This document shows, one piece after another, positions 23,761 to 31,233 of a DNA stretch of 37,165 bases. The stretch's first letter is position 1. Every line of letters starts with the position of its first letter. A program made the translations under genes and the position numbers. The notes under the pieces were generated by a model. It was not told where the DNA came from. It saw only the letters and a program-made list of their open reading frames with translations, and did no database searches. Origin of the DNA: Chloroflexota bacterium (GTDB lineage: Bacteria; Chloroflexota; UBA11872); assembly GCA_026707185.1 (NCBI GenBank), contig JAPOXI010000049.1, forward strand, positions 1-37,165, in the 5' to 3' direction.

Positions 23761-24423
23761 GTGTCACCACCGGCAATTCCCTTCTCGCCCCGGCTGGTCG
23801 GCCGTCTACGAGCCGAAGGCGCGCAGTCGGCTAGCTACCGAGCCAATCAGGTCGTCTTCGATCCTGTTTCGGATCCCCAGCGCGTCGGCGTCGTCTGCGA
23901 GGGCAGCGTCACCGTCTGGCGTATCAGCCCCAGCGGCCGCCAGCTCGCCACGGCGTCATTACGCGACGGCGACTGGTTTGAGAACGTCTTCGCGACTGAT
24001 GGGCGGGATCGCACGATCATTGAGGCTGACGGTCCCGTCACCATTGCTTGGTTCGACATTCCGACGTTTCGCCGCCTCACCCAGCGCCGTCCCGACGTAG
24101 TGCGCGAGTTGATCCAGCGTCAGCTGGCTCGGCTCAACACCATTCAGCGCCGCGTCTCGCAGACCGCGCTCGACACCGTGGCTGGAACGGTCGCGCTGGC
24201 AATCCTCCAAATGGCCGAACGCGAGCACGCCACGGATCTTCGCGTCACCCACGAGGAGCTCGCTCAGCGTCTCGGCACTGTCCGAGAGAGCGTCAGCCTT
24301 GCGGTCAACCAATTGCGGCGGGCTGGGGCCCTGGCACCCTCTGGCGGTCGCAAGCGCCTGATTTCCATCCTCAGCCTTCCCAAGCTGCAGCAGCTCGCGG
24401 GCGCCCGCCCCGAAGCCCACTAG
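23761..24423 (+). CDS. Crp/Fnr-family transcriptional regulator
   Basis: 220-aa regulator. The N-terminal cyclic-nucleotide-binding-like barrel (about 10-110) has QVVFDPVSDPQRVGVVCEGS and GRQLATASLRDGDWF. A long dimerisation helix follows, then a Crp-type winged helix (about 160-203) with THEELAQRLGTVRESVSLAV. The cAMP-binding RxS signature is not evident and there is no cysteine cluster for an Fe-S centre, so it may sense another ligand or respond to redox or CO/NO differently. GTG 23761 is chosen for its strong ribosome-binding site. It lies about 100 bp after the kinase gene and is followed by a strong hairpin. Confidence 0.88.
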   Translation: MSPPAIPFSPRLVGRLRAEGAQSASYRANQVVFDPVSDPQRVGVVCEGSVTVWRISPSGRQLATASLRDGDWFENVFATDGRDRTIIEADGPVTIAWFDIPTFRRLTQRRPDVVRELIQRQLARLNTIQRRVSQTALDTVAGTVALAILQMAEREHATDLRVTHEELAQRLGTVRESVSLAVNQLRRAGALAPSGGRKRLISILSLPKLQQLAGARPEAH

Positions 24424-24435
24424 GTCAGCCCCCAA

Positions 24436-24470
24436 CTCGGTGCGGAGTGGCGAGTCCGCTCCGCGCCGAG
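24436..24470 (+). terminator. 15-bp stem hairpin after the Crp/Fnr gene
   Basis: CTCGGTGCGGAGTGG (24436-24450), loop CGAGT, then CCGCTCCGCGCCGAG (24456-24470): 15 paired positions of which two are G-U, starting 13 nt after the stop. No T-run follows, so either this terminator works without a U-tract, as suggested for high-GC bacteria, or the hairpin acts in mRNA stability. Confidence 0.6.
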
Positions 24471-24592
24471 CCTCCCTTCGGTCCGCCCTCACGAGCGGAA
24501 ACCTACCCCGCCTCGATCGCTATCCCTGGCACGTACATCCACTCGCGTGCGCTAGGCTCCCCATCCGCCCCACCCAACTGCTTGGCGGCTCT

Positions 24593-25813
24593 GTGCCTAT
24601 CCCAGCATTCACCTCCTTCCTGACCGCCCTCCGCTGCGCTGAAACCGGCGCAGCGCACGACCCCGGCGTTCTCCAATCCGTCAGCCACGGCGCCGGCGCC
24701 ACCCTTCTTCCCGAATACGATCTTGACGCCGTTCGCGCCGCCGTCACCTCCGAGGACATCCGCCAGCGCCCCCACGACCTCTGGCGCTTCCGCGAACTTC
24801 TCCCGCTCGACAACCCCCTCCAAACCCCCGACCTCGGTGCAGGCGCCACGCCCCTCCTCCGCCTTCGTCGCCTCTGCGAGCACTTCGGCCTCACCAACCT
24901 CTGGCTCAAGGACGAAGGCGCCAACCCCACTGGAACCTTCAAGGCCCGTGGCGCGGCCGTCGGCGTCGCTCGCGCTTACGAACTTGGCGTCCGCGATATC
25001 GCCATCCCCACGGCTGGCAACGCCGGTAGCGCCTGGGCCGCCTACTGCGCTGCCTGGGGCATCACCCTTCGCGTCGTCATGCCCGTCAACACGCCCGATC
25101 CCATCAAAGCCGAGTGCATTGCCTACGGCGCCGACGTCACCGAAGTCCGCGGCGTCATCAGCGACGCCGGCCGCATCGCCTCTGAACGTGCCTCAGATGC
25201 CGGCTGGTTCGACGCCTCCACCATGAAGGAGCCCTACCGCGTCGAGGGCAAGAAAACGATGGGTCTCGAAATCGCCGAAGCTTTCGACTGGGATCCGCCC
25301 GACGTCGTGCTCTACCCCACCGGCGGCGGGGTTGGCCTTATCGGCGTCTGGAAGGCCATGCGCGAACTCGCTGACATGGGGTGGCTCAAGGGAACCCCAC
25401 CCCGCCTTATCGCCGTCCAGGCCTCCGGGTGCGCCCCCATCGTCGAAGCTTGGGAAGCCGGTCTTGACGACGCCGAGCGCCCGCCCGATCCCCACACCGC
25501 CGCCAACGGTCTGCTCGTGCCGCTGCCGTTCGCCCACCGCCTCATCCTCCGCATCCTCCGCGAAACCGGCGGCACCGCCATCGCCGTCGACGACGCCCAA
25601 CTCGTCCACGGCATGCGCCAGCTGGCCGACCTCGAGGGCGTCCTGGCCGCTCCAGAGGGCGCCGCCCTCGTCCCCGCGCTCGCCGCGCTGCTTCAGCGCG
25701 GCGAAATCGGCCGCGACGAGCGCATCGTTCTCCTCAACACCGGCAACGCTCTCAAGTACACCCACCTCGTGAACCGGCCCTCCCGGCCAGCCATTGATCC
25801 CTTGCCCGCATGA
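24593..25813 (+). CDS. Threonine-synthase-like PLP-dependent enzyme
   Basis: 406-aa fold-type II PLP enzyme. The Schiff-base lysine is K117 in NPTGTFKARGAAVGVA. The loop TAGNAGSAWAAY replaces the usual S/T-x-GN-x-G, and TGGGVGLIG is the phosphate-binding glycine loop; LNTGNALKY ends the core. The N-terminus (CAETG...SHGAGATLLPEYDL) aligns with the zinc-ribbon head of long threonine synthases but has lost the paired cysteines. It may be a threonine synthase paralog, a threonine/hydroxyamino-acid dehydratase or a lyase. A canonical thrC lies at 33.5 kb, so another reaction is likely. GTG 24593 is the best start. The stop overlaps the next gene as ATGA. Confidence 0.85.
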   Translation: MPIPAFTSFLTALRCAETGAAHDPGVLQSVSHGAGATLLPEYDLDAVRAAVTSEDIRQRPHDLWRFRELLPLDNPLQTPDLGAGATPLLRLRRLCEHFGLTNLWLKDEGANPTGTFKARGAAVGVARAYELGVRDIAIPTAGNAGSAWAAYCAAWGITLRVVMPVNTPDPIKAECIAYGADVTEVRGVISDAGRIASERASDAGWFDASTMKEPYRVEGKKTMGLEIAEAFDWDPPDVVLYPTGGGVGLIGVWKAMRELADMGWLKGTPPRLIAVQASGCAPIVEAWEAGLDDAERPPDPHTAANGLLVPLPFAHRLILRILRETGGTAIAVDDAQLVHGMRQLADLEGVLAAPEGAALVPALAALLQRGEIGRDERIVLLNTGNALKYTHLVNRPSRPAIDPLPA

Positions 25814-26766
25814 CCGCCGCCCGGCGCCCCACCGTCCTCGTCACCGAACCCATCCACCAGGGCGGCATCGACGCTCTCGAAGAATTCGCCGACGTCATGC
25901 GCCCAGACCGCCCCGATGAACCCTCCATCCTCGCCGTCGCCCCCACCGCCAACGCCATCATCGTCCGCGTCGCCCCTATTACCGCCAACGTCATCGACGC
26001 CGCCCCCAACCTGCGCTGCATCCAGAAACACGGCGTCGGCGTCGACAGCATCGACGTTGATCACGCCACCCGCCGCGGCATCCCCGTCTGCTTCACCCCC
26101 GAGGCCAACGCCGCCTCCGTCGCCGAATTCACCGTCGCCGCCGCCCTCGCCCTTTGCAAGCGACTACCCGACTGCGACCGCCTCGTCCGCGCCGCCGGCT
26201 GGCGCGACATCGGGCAGGAACCCGCCCGCGAAATCGACGGCCGCACCATCGGCGTTATCGGTGGCGGTCGCATCGGCCTCCGTGTCCTCCGCGCCTTCAC
26301 CCTCGGCCTCAACATGCAGGGCCTCGTCTTCGACCCCTTCGTCGCGGCCGAGGTCGTCCGCGACTACGGCGGCCAACCCGTCGACTCACTCGACGAACTG
26401 CTCCAACGCTCCGACATCGTCACCTTGCACACCCCGTTGACGCCCGAAACCCGCCACCTCATTAACGCCGAGCGGCTCGCTCAAATGCGTCCCGACGCCA
26501 TCCTCGTCAACACCTGCCGTGGTCCAGTCGTCGACGAACGAGCCCTCGCCGAGTCCCTCGCCGGTGGCACCATCGCCGCCGCCGCCATCGATGTCTTCGA
26601 GAACGAACCTCCCGTCGACAGCCCCCTGCTTCAGGCCCCCAACCTCATCCTGTCGCCCCACGTCGCCGGCATCACCAGCGAATCCAACGTCCGCACTGCC
26701 GCGCACTGCGCCGCCGAAATCCACCGCGTCCTCCACGACCATCCCCCGCACTGGCGAATCAACTAA
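25810..26766 (+). CDS. D-2-hydroxyacid dehydrogenase, phosphoglycerate-dehydrogenase-like
   Basis: 318-aa NAD-dependent dehydrogenase. Rossmann loop GVIGGGRIGLRVL (148-160), and catalytic residues R237 (VNTCRGPVVDE), E266 (DVFENEPP) and H284 (LSPHVAG). It has the short architecture without the C-terminal ACT or ASB domains of SerA-type enzymes. The reaction is interconversion of a 2-oxoacid and a D-2-hydroxyacid. It overlaps the PLP enzyme by 4 nt, so the two probably act in sequence: the PLP enzyme could release a 2-oxoacid that this enzyme reduces. That pathway idea is inference. Confidence 0.9.
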   Translation: MTAARRPTVLVTEPIHQGGIDALEEFADVMRPDRPDEPSILAVAPTANAIIVRVAPITANVIDAAPNLRCIQKHGVGVDSIDVDHATRRGIPVCFTPEANAASVAEFTVAAALALCKRLPDCDRLVRAAGWRDIGQEPAREIDGRTIGVIGGGRIGLRVLRAFTLGLNMQGLVFDPFVAAEVVRDYGGQPVDSLDELLQRSDIVTLHTPLTPETRHLINAERLAQMRPDAILVNTCRGPVVDERALAESLAGGTIAAAAIDVFENEPPVDSPLLQAPNLILSPHVAGITSESNVRTAAHCAAEIHRVLHDHPPHWRIN

Positions 26767-26900
26767 CTCCCCCGTTCGCCGTGAGCCGGCCATGGCCTAA
26801 CCGTTGACACCCCATCACAGTTGCTCACTCCCTACGTCTCTTCCCTCACTCCTCACGCCATAGCTATCCTTACTAGGCATATTCGGCCCGGAGCCCACTC

Positions 26901-27449
26901 ATGACCGGCGACGTCTTTTATCAGGAAATCAAATCCGTCGGCTCGCCGCGCGGCTCCATCGTTCCCGAGGGTGCCACCACCGAGGAAATCGACGGTCAGA
27001 ACGTCCTCCGCATTCCCGCCGACACCACCAATGTCGACACGCCCATCATCTTCCCGGGCTTCCGTATCATCGTTGAGGGCGACGAACTCCAGGTTTCCGG
27101 CGACACGATCGTCGACGCCGCTATCTACGGCGAAACCCTCGAAGCCCGAAACGCCGTCGTCTCGTCCGACAAGGAAATCGAAGTCGTCGGCCTCATGCAG
27201 GCCGTCCAAGTAAGCGGAAAGACTGTCCGTGCTGACCGCATCGAAGCCGGCCGCGTCCAGGCTGTCCTTAACGTCCGCGCCACAGGTGCCGTCGTCGCCA
27301 GATCCCTCGTCATCACCGACGGCGGAATCCGCGCCCCCCTCCTCGTCACCGAGTCCCTCGAAGGCGAAGACCTCGCCGATGCCTCCAAGTCGTGGGATGA
27401 GGGCATCGCCGCTGGCGACGTCCCTGACTGGTTACAGAGCAGCGACTGA
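26901..27449 (+). CDS. Beta-helix-like (bactofilin-resembling) protein
   Basis: 182-aa soluble protein with a short-period hydrophobic/Gly/Asp pattern: TPIIFPGFRIIVEGDELQVS, GDTIVDAAIYGETLEARNAV, EIEVVGLMQAVQVSGKTVRA, DRIEAGRVQAVLNVRATGAV, VARSLVITDGGIRAP. This is like the right-handed beta-helix of polymer-forming bactofilins. A hydrophilic acidic tail ends WLQSSD. There is no signal peptide. Family membership is a guess by pattern; an unrelated repeat protein is possible. Upstream 26767-26900 is non-coding. Its stop overlaps the putative CTG start of the methyltransferase. Confidence 0.65.
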   Translation: MTGDVFYQEIKSVGSPRGSIVPEGATTEEIDGQNVLRIPADTTNVDTPIIFPGFRIIVEGDELQVSGDTIVDAAIYGETLEARNAVVSSDKEIEVVGLMQAVQVSGKTVRADRIEAGRVQAVLNVRATGAVVARSLVITDGGIRAPLLVTESLEGEDLADASKSWDEGIAAGDVPDWLQSSD

Positions 27450-28240
27450 GCGCAGCACAACCCCCGGCGGACCAGCCTCCGCCGTATAACGCCTTCGCGG
27501 ATATCTACGACGCCTGGCAACGCCTCTACGGCCTCCAATACGCCGTCCTCGTCGCCCCCCGCGTCAACCAGCGTCTCGCCGCCCACGTCGGCCGTCCGCG
27601 TCGTCTCATCGACCTCGCCTGCGGCACCGGAATCCACTCCGTCCTCCAGGCCCATGGAGGAACACAGGTCGTCGGCATCGACCTCTCCGCCGCCATGCTC
27701 CACCAGGCCCAGATCCGCGCCGCCGGCTACCCCGTCACCTTCGTTGAAGCCGACATGCGCACCTTCGACACCTATAAGCCCGTCGACGCCGTCACCTGCC
27801 TCTACGCCAGCCTCAATCACCTGCTCGACGCGTCCGATCTCTCCCTCACCTTCACCCGCGTCGCCGCCCATCTCCGCCCGGGCGGCGTCTTCGTCTTCGA
27901 TCTCAATTCAAGCCACGCGTTCGAAACCCTCTGGCGCAACCCGGTTACTGAACACGGACCCAGCTTCACCCTCCACCGCCGCTTCGAAGCCGACGGCCCT
28001 CAAACCACCATGCACCTAACGATCGAACGCCCGGACCATCCACCCGCCCACGACACCTTGATCGCCCGCTCGTATCAGGAAGCGCAAATCCGAGCCGCCC
28101 TGACCGGCGCCAATTTCATTCTCCACGACATCGTCCACTTCAACCCCTTCCCCGCCGTTCCCGGCACAACCCTCAAACAGCTCTGGACCGCTACCCTTCG
28201 CACCGCGAGCTGTCCAGCGCATGGGTCGACAACCCCCTGA
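27446..28240 (+). CDS. Class I SAM-dependent methyltransferase, apparent CTG start
   Basis: About 264 aa. Motif I LIDLACGTGIHS (54-65), GIDLSAAMLHQA after it, and later LRPGGVFVFDLNSS. This frame has no ATG, GTG or TTG between its upstream stop (27425) and ATG 27695, yet the conserved N-terminus (YNAFADIYDAW and motif I) lies before that ATG. The CTG at 27446 overlaps the previous stop as CTGA, copying the ATGA/GTGA overlaps elsewhere in the window, so I take it as the start. A start at 27695 would delete the SAM-binding motif. Substrate unknown. Confidence 0.78.
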   Translation: MSAAQPPADQPPPYNAFADIYDAWQRLYGLQYAVLVAPRVNQRLAAHVGRPRRLIDLACGTGIHSVLQAHGGTQVVGIDLSAAMLHQAQIRAAGYPVTFVEADMRTFDTYKPVDAVTCLYASLNHLLDASDLSLTFTRVAAHLRPGGVFVFDLNSSHAFETLWRNPVTEHGPSFTLHRRFEADGPQTTMHLTIERPDHPPAHDTLIARSYQEAQIRAALTGANFILHDIVHFNPFPAVPGTTLKQLWTATLRTASCPAHGSTTP

Positions 28241-28333
28241 ACGCTGCGGGGCTGTTCACTCTCGCGAGGGCGTGGGAATCGCGAGCCGCCTACAATCCAC
28301 GCATCTTCGGTCAGGCGTCAGAGAAGGTGACCT

Positions 28334-28786
28334 GTGTCGCACGAAGCTCGTTTGGGCGAACTTGGCATCACGCTGCCTGAGGCGCCAACGCCGATGGCGG
28401 CATACGTCCCGGCATTGCGCACAGGCGACTTGCTCTGGATTGCGGGTCAGCCGCCGGGTGGTGACTGGCGGGGGCGGGTCGGCGAGGAGTACGACGTCGA
28501 GACCGGAGCACGGGCGGCGCGCGACTCCGGGCTCAACATCCTGGCGCAAGTCCGGAAGGCCGTCGGCAGCCTGGACGAGGTCGAACGTGTCATCAAGGTC
28601 GTGGGCTTTGTCAATGCGGCGCCGTCGGAGTCCGGCGTGCACCTGGTCGTCAACGGCTGCTCGGAACTGATGCAGGACGTGTTTGGCGAGGCCGGTCGGC
28701 ACACCCGCTCGGCCGTCGGCTGCAGCACGTTGCCGATGGACATTCCGTGCGAGATCGAGGCGGTCTTCCAGCTCCGGACGCCTTAG
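28334..28786 (+). CDS. RidA/YjgF/UK114-family protein
   Basis: 150-aa protein of the RidA superfamily (the longer UK114-like-1 type). Features: LRTGDLLWIAGQPP near the N-terminus, a central LNILAQVRKAVGSLDEVERVIKV, and the active-site end RSAVGCSTLPMDIPCEIEAV with R125 and E140 spaced 15 residues apart as in enamine/imine deaminases. It may hydrolyse reactive 2-aminoacrylate-type imines made by PLP enzymes. GTG 28334 has AAGGTGA a few nt upstream. Its codons end in G and C about equally, unlike the strongly C-ending genes just before it. Confidence 0.87.
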   Translation: MSHEARLGELGITLPEAPTPMAAYVPALRTGDLLWIAGQPPGGDWRGRVGEEYDVETGARAARDSGLNILAQVRKAVGSLDEVERVIKVVGFVNAAPSESGVHLVVNGCSELMQDVFGEAGRHTRSAVGCSTLPMDIPCEIEAVFQLRTP

Positions 28787-28787
28787 A

Positions 28788-28810
28788 CGACCTGGCTTCT
28801 CGCCAAGTCG
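28788..28810 (+). terminator. Possible hairpin after ridA
   Basis: CGACCTGGC (28788-28796), loop TTCTC, GCCAAGTCG (28802-28810): 9-bp stem with one mismatch, just after the stop codon, with no T-run. Weak evidence. The rest of the gap to 29006 shows no coding signal; the open frames there are low in conservation-like features. Confidence 0.3.
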
Positions 28811-29006
28811 CGCTCGATGGCCGCTCCTGCACGGGCGGACTGTCCGTGAGTTCCGGCTACCTGGCGCGGAGTCAGCGCGGGCGTGCTGGGCCGATACGCG
28901 TCCAAAGGTCGCAAGCGGGAAACCCTGCCAGCTGGTGGCCGAATTTTCAGGCGATCACGAAGGACGGCCGGCTCAACTCGGGTTCGCAGGCCCTCGCGAC
29001 GCGCGG

Positions 29007-29876
29007 CTAGATGTTCAACGGCGCCGGCGGCCTCGGTAGCGGGGCCTGCTCCGGATCCCGGTCCTCGCTGAACAGCCCGATCTCGGCCGCCGAGGCGTAG
29101 GCCGCCGCCCCAAAAGTCGAGTAGATCCTCACCACCGCGTAGCGAATCGGCACCGGCGTATCGACGTCAAACACGAGCTTCAGGTCTGGAGCGGCAGCCC
29201 GAAACCGCCCGAGGCTGACCAGCGCGTCGGGATGCGTTCGCGGATCCTCGAGCGAGGCCAGCACTTCGAATTCGCGGATGTAACTGGCCTGCGGCTCTTG
29301 CGGGTGATTCCAGATAATCACCTTGCGAACCGGCGTACGAAACCGCACCTGGTAGACCGCGGTCAACGGGAAGTCGGAACCAGCCGACCGCCAGGCGTTG
29401 AACTGCGGATCGAACAGGCCGTCCTGAAGCCTGTTGGGGCCGTGATCGCCTTCGGCCGTGGAGGTGATCGACAGCAATTCTCCGCCGTTAACCAGTTCCA
29501 GCAGATCGAACCCCTCGCCGTCGAGATTGGACCCCTGTTGCAGGCCAACCTGAATCCGGCGAACCAGTTCCGGTTCGATCCCCTCTTCCTGGGTTGTTCG
29601 GAGCGCCAGCACGGCCGGAATCACACCAGCCGCCAGCAGGAAGCCGAATATCACAAACGAGGTCAGGGTGCGGCTGGAGGTCAACGCGCGCCAGATGTTG
29701 CGCGGCGTAGGCCGGCGGCCTGCCGCGATATCCGCCGCCCGCGTTTCCCGCTCGGCCCGCACTTCGGCCTCGTGCTCGTCGTGCCAGCGCGACCGCTGGG
29801 CGTCCACCGCCGCCTGACGCCGCGCCCATGCGCCCCGGCTGGCGCCGCGCTCGACGGATCGTTGACCCGATGTCAT
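29007..29876 (-). CDS. Single-pass membrane protein with discoidin-like domain
   Basis: 289-aa protein. A charged, Arg/Glu-rich N-terminal region of about 60 residues (helical, WHDEHEAEVRAERETRAADI) precedes one membrane helix (about 71-92, TLTSFVIFGFLLAAGVIPAVLA). The rest (about 105-280) lies outside and resembles an F5/8 type C (galactose-binding-like) fold: TSTAEGDHGPNRLQDGLFDP, then VYQVRFRTPVRKVIIWNHP, SYIREFEVLAS, RYAVVRIYSTFGAAAYASAA and EIGLFSE. Such domains bind glycans or other ligands. Function unknown. It lies 49 bp downstream of glcF in the same direction. Confidence 0.75.
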   Translation of the reverse strand: MTSGQRSVERGASRGAWARRQAAVDAQRSRWHDEHEAEVRAERETRAADIAAGRRPTPRNIWRALTSSRTLTSFVIFGFLLAAGVIPAVLALRTTQEEGIEPELVRRIQVGLQQGSNLDGEGFDLLELVNGGELLSITSTAEGDHGPNRLQDGLFDPQFNAWRSAGSDFPLTAVYQVRFRTPVRKVIIWNHPQEPQASYIREFEVLASLEDPRTHPDALVSLGRFRAAAPDLKLVFDVDTPVPIRYAVVRIYSTFGAAAYASAAEIGLFSEDRDPEQAPLPRPPAPLNI

Positions 29877-29925
29877 CGCGGCTTCTCGACCGGCCTCGGT
29901 GACGGGTGAATGCGCGCAAAGCGCG

Positions 29926-31230
29926 TCATGTGGTGTACGCCTTGTCCAGGAACTCGGCCACGTGCATCACCGTCAGGTCCAATCCGCGCCTGCGAGCCCC
30001 TGACTGGATGTGCAGGAGGCAGCCCGGATTGGCGGACACGATCACCGTCGCCCCGGTGGCCTCGATCGCGTCAAGCCGCTGCTCCAAGATCGCCAGTGAG
30101 ATGTCAGTGTCGGTGACGCTATATAGCCCGGCCGCGCCGCAACAGACCGTGGGATTCTCCATCTCCACCAGCTCAATCCCCGGCACCGCGGCCAGCAAGT
30201 CGCGCGGCTGCTGCGAGACGCCCTGGGCATGCACCAGGTGGCAGGCGTCCTGATAGACGACACGCGCATTGACGGTCCCCGTCGGGGCCGTCGCGCCAAT
30301 CTCCGCCAGAAACTCCGACAGATCCCGCACGCGCTTGCTAAAGGCGTGGGCACGGGCGGCATAGCGTGGATCGTCCTCCAGTAGCTCGCCGTACTCCTTC
30401 AACATGGAGCCGCAGCCGGCCGAGTTGATCACGATGGCCTCGTAGTCGGCCGAATCAAACGCGTCGATGTTGCGCCGCGCCAGTTCCCGAGCGGTGTTGC
30501 GGTCGCCGCCGTGCACGTGCAGCGCTCCACAACAGCTCTGATGTTCGGGAATGTGGACGTCGCAGCCGTTGCGCGACAGCACCCGCAGCGAGGCACGGTG
30601 GGCTTCGGCAAACGAAACGCTCATAATGCAGCCGGTGATGAAGGCGACCGAGTGACGGCGCTCTCCGCGGGCCGGCACGAACCGTAAGTCTGACGCCTGC
30701 AGGAACCTGTCTGAAACCGGGGGCGACAACGCCTCAACCGCGGCCAGCGGCGGCGCGATCCAGCGCAGAACGCCCAGCTTTCGCACCAGCCCCTGCAACC
30801 CGCTGCGCTGATAGAGCCAGAGCCCGCGCGCGGCCAGCCGCAGCAGTTTCGGTCGGGGGAAAACCACCCGCAGCACGGTCTGCGCGATGCGACGGCGCGT
30901 CGGCAGCAGCTCGGCCTGCACCGTCTGCGCCCGGACCGACTCGATCAGGGCGCCGTACTTCACGCCGGACGGGCAGGCCGTCTCACACCCGCGGCAGTCG
31001 AGACACTGAAAGGTATGTCGAAGGAAGGCTGGGCTGTCCAACGCCATCCGCCCGTCCTGCACCGCGTCTATGAGTTGGATGCGCCCACGTGGCGAGTCCA
31101 TTTCTACGCGTAGCACGCGGTAGGTCGGGCACTCGTTCAGGCACAGCCCGCAATGCACGCAGGTCGACACGATGGACGTGTCCGGTGCGTCGTCCGTCGA
31201 GAATCCCAACCGCGCGGGTTCTACCGCCAT
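29926..31230 (-). CDS. glcF: Glycolate oxidase iron-sulfur subunit (GlcF-like)
   Basis: 434-aa electron-transfer subunit. Two 4Fe-4S clusters are bound by C24-C27-C30-C34 (CVHCGLCLNECP) and C76-C79-C82-C86 (CLDCRGCETACP). Two CCG domains follow: FITGCIMSVSF...QSCCGALHVHGGD and YQDACHLVHAQGV...PTVCCGAAGLYS. In glycolate dehydrogenase it passes electrons from the flavin subunits to the quinone pool at the membrane face. It starts 3 bp after the GlcE-like gene, so they form one unit. The catalytic GlcD subunit is not in the window. A related lactate or other 2-hydroxyacid oxidase is possible. Confidence 0.92.
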   Translation of the reverse strand: MAVEPARLGFSTDDAPDTSIVSTCVHCGLCLNECPTYRVLRVEMDSPRGRIQLIDAVQDGRMALDSPAFLRHTFQCLDCRGCETACPSGVKYGALIESVRAQTVQAELLPTRRRIAQTVLRVVFPRPKLLRLAARGLWLYQRSGLQGLVRKLGVLRWIAPPLAAVEALSPPVSDRFLQASDLRFVPARGERRHSVAFITGCIMSVSFAEAHRASLRVLSRNGCDVHIPEHQSCCGALHVHGGDRNTARELARRNIDAFDSADYEAIVINSAGCGSMLKEYGELLEDDPRYAARAHAFSKRVRDLSEFLAEIGATAPTGTVNARVVYQDACHLVHAQGVSQQPRDLLAAVPGIELVEMENPTVCCGAAGLYSVTDTDISLAILEQRLDAIEATGATVIVSANPGCLLHIQSGARRRGLDLTVMHVAEFLDKAYTT

Positions 31231-31233
31231 GCC

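Noticed and set aside
26804..26809. TTGACA resembling a -35 box upstream of the beta-helix-like gene
   Set aside because: No -10-like hexamer 16-19 nt downstream; the following sequence is C/T-rich. Probably chance.
28787..29006. Open plus-strand frames after ridA
   Set aside because: No start with a ribosome-binding site and no recognisable motif; treated as a non-coding gap.
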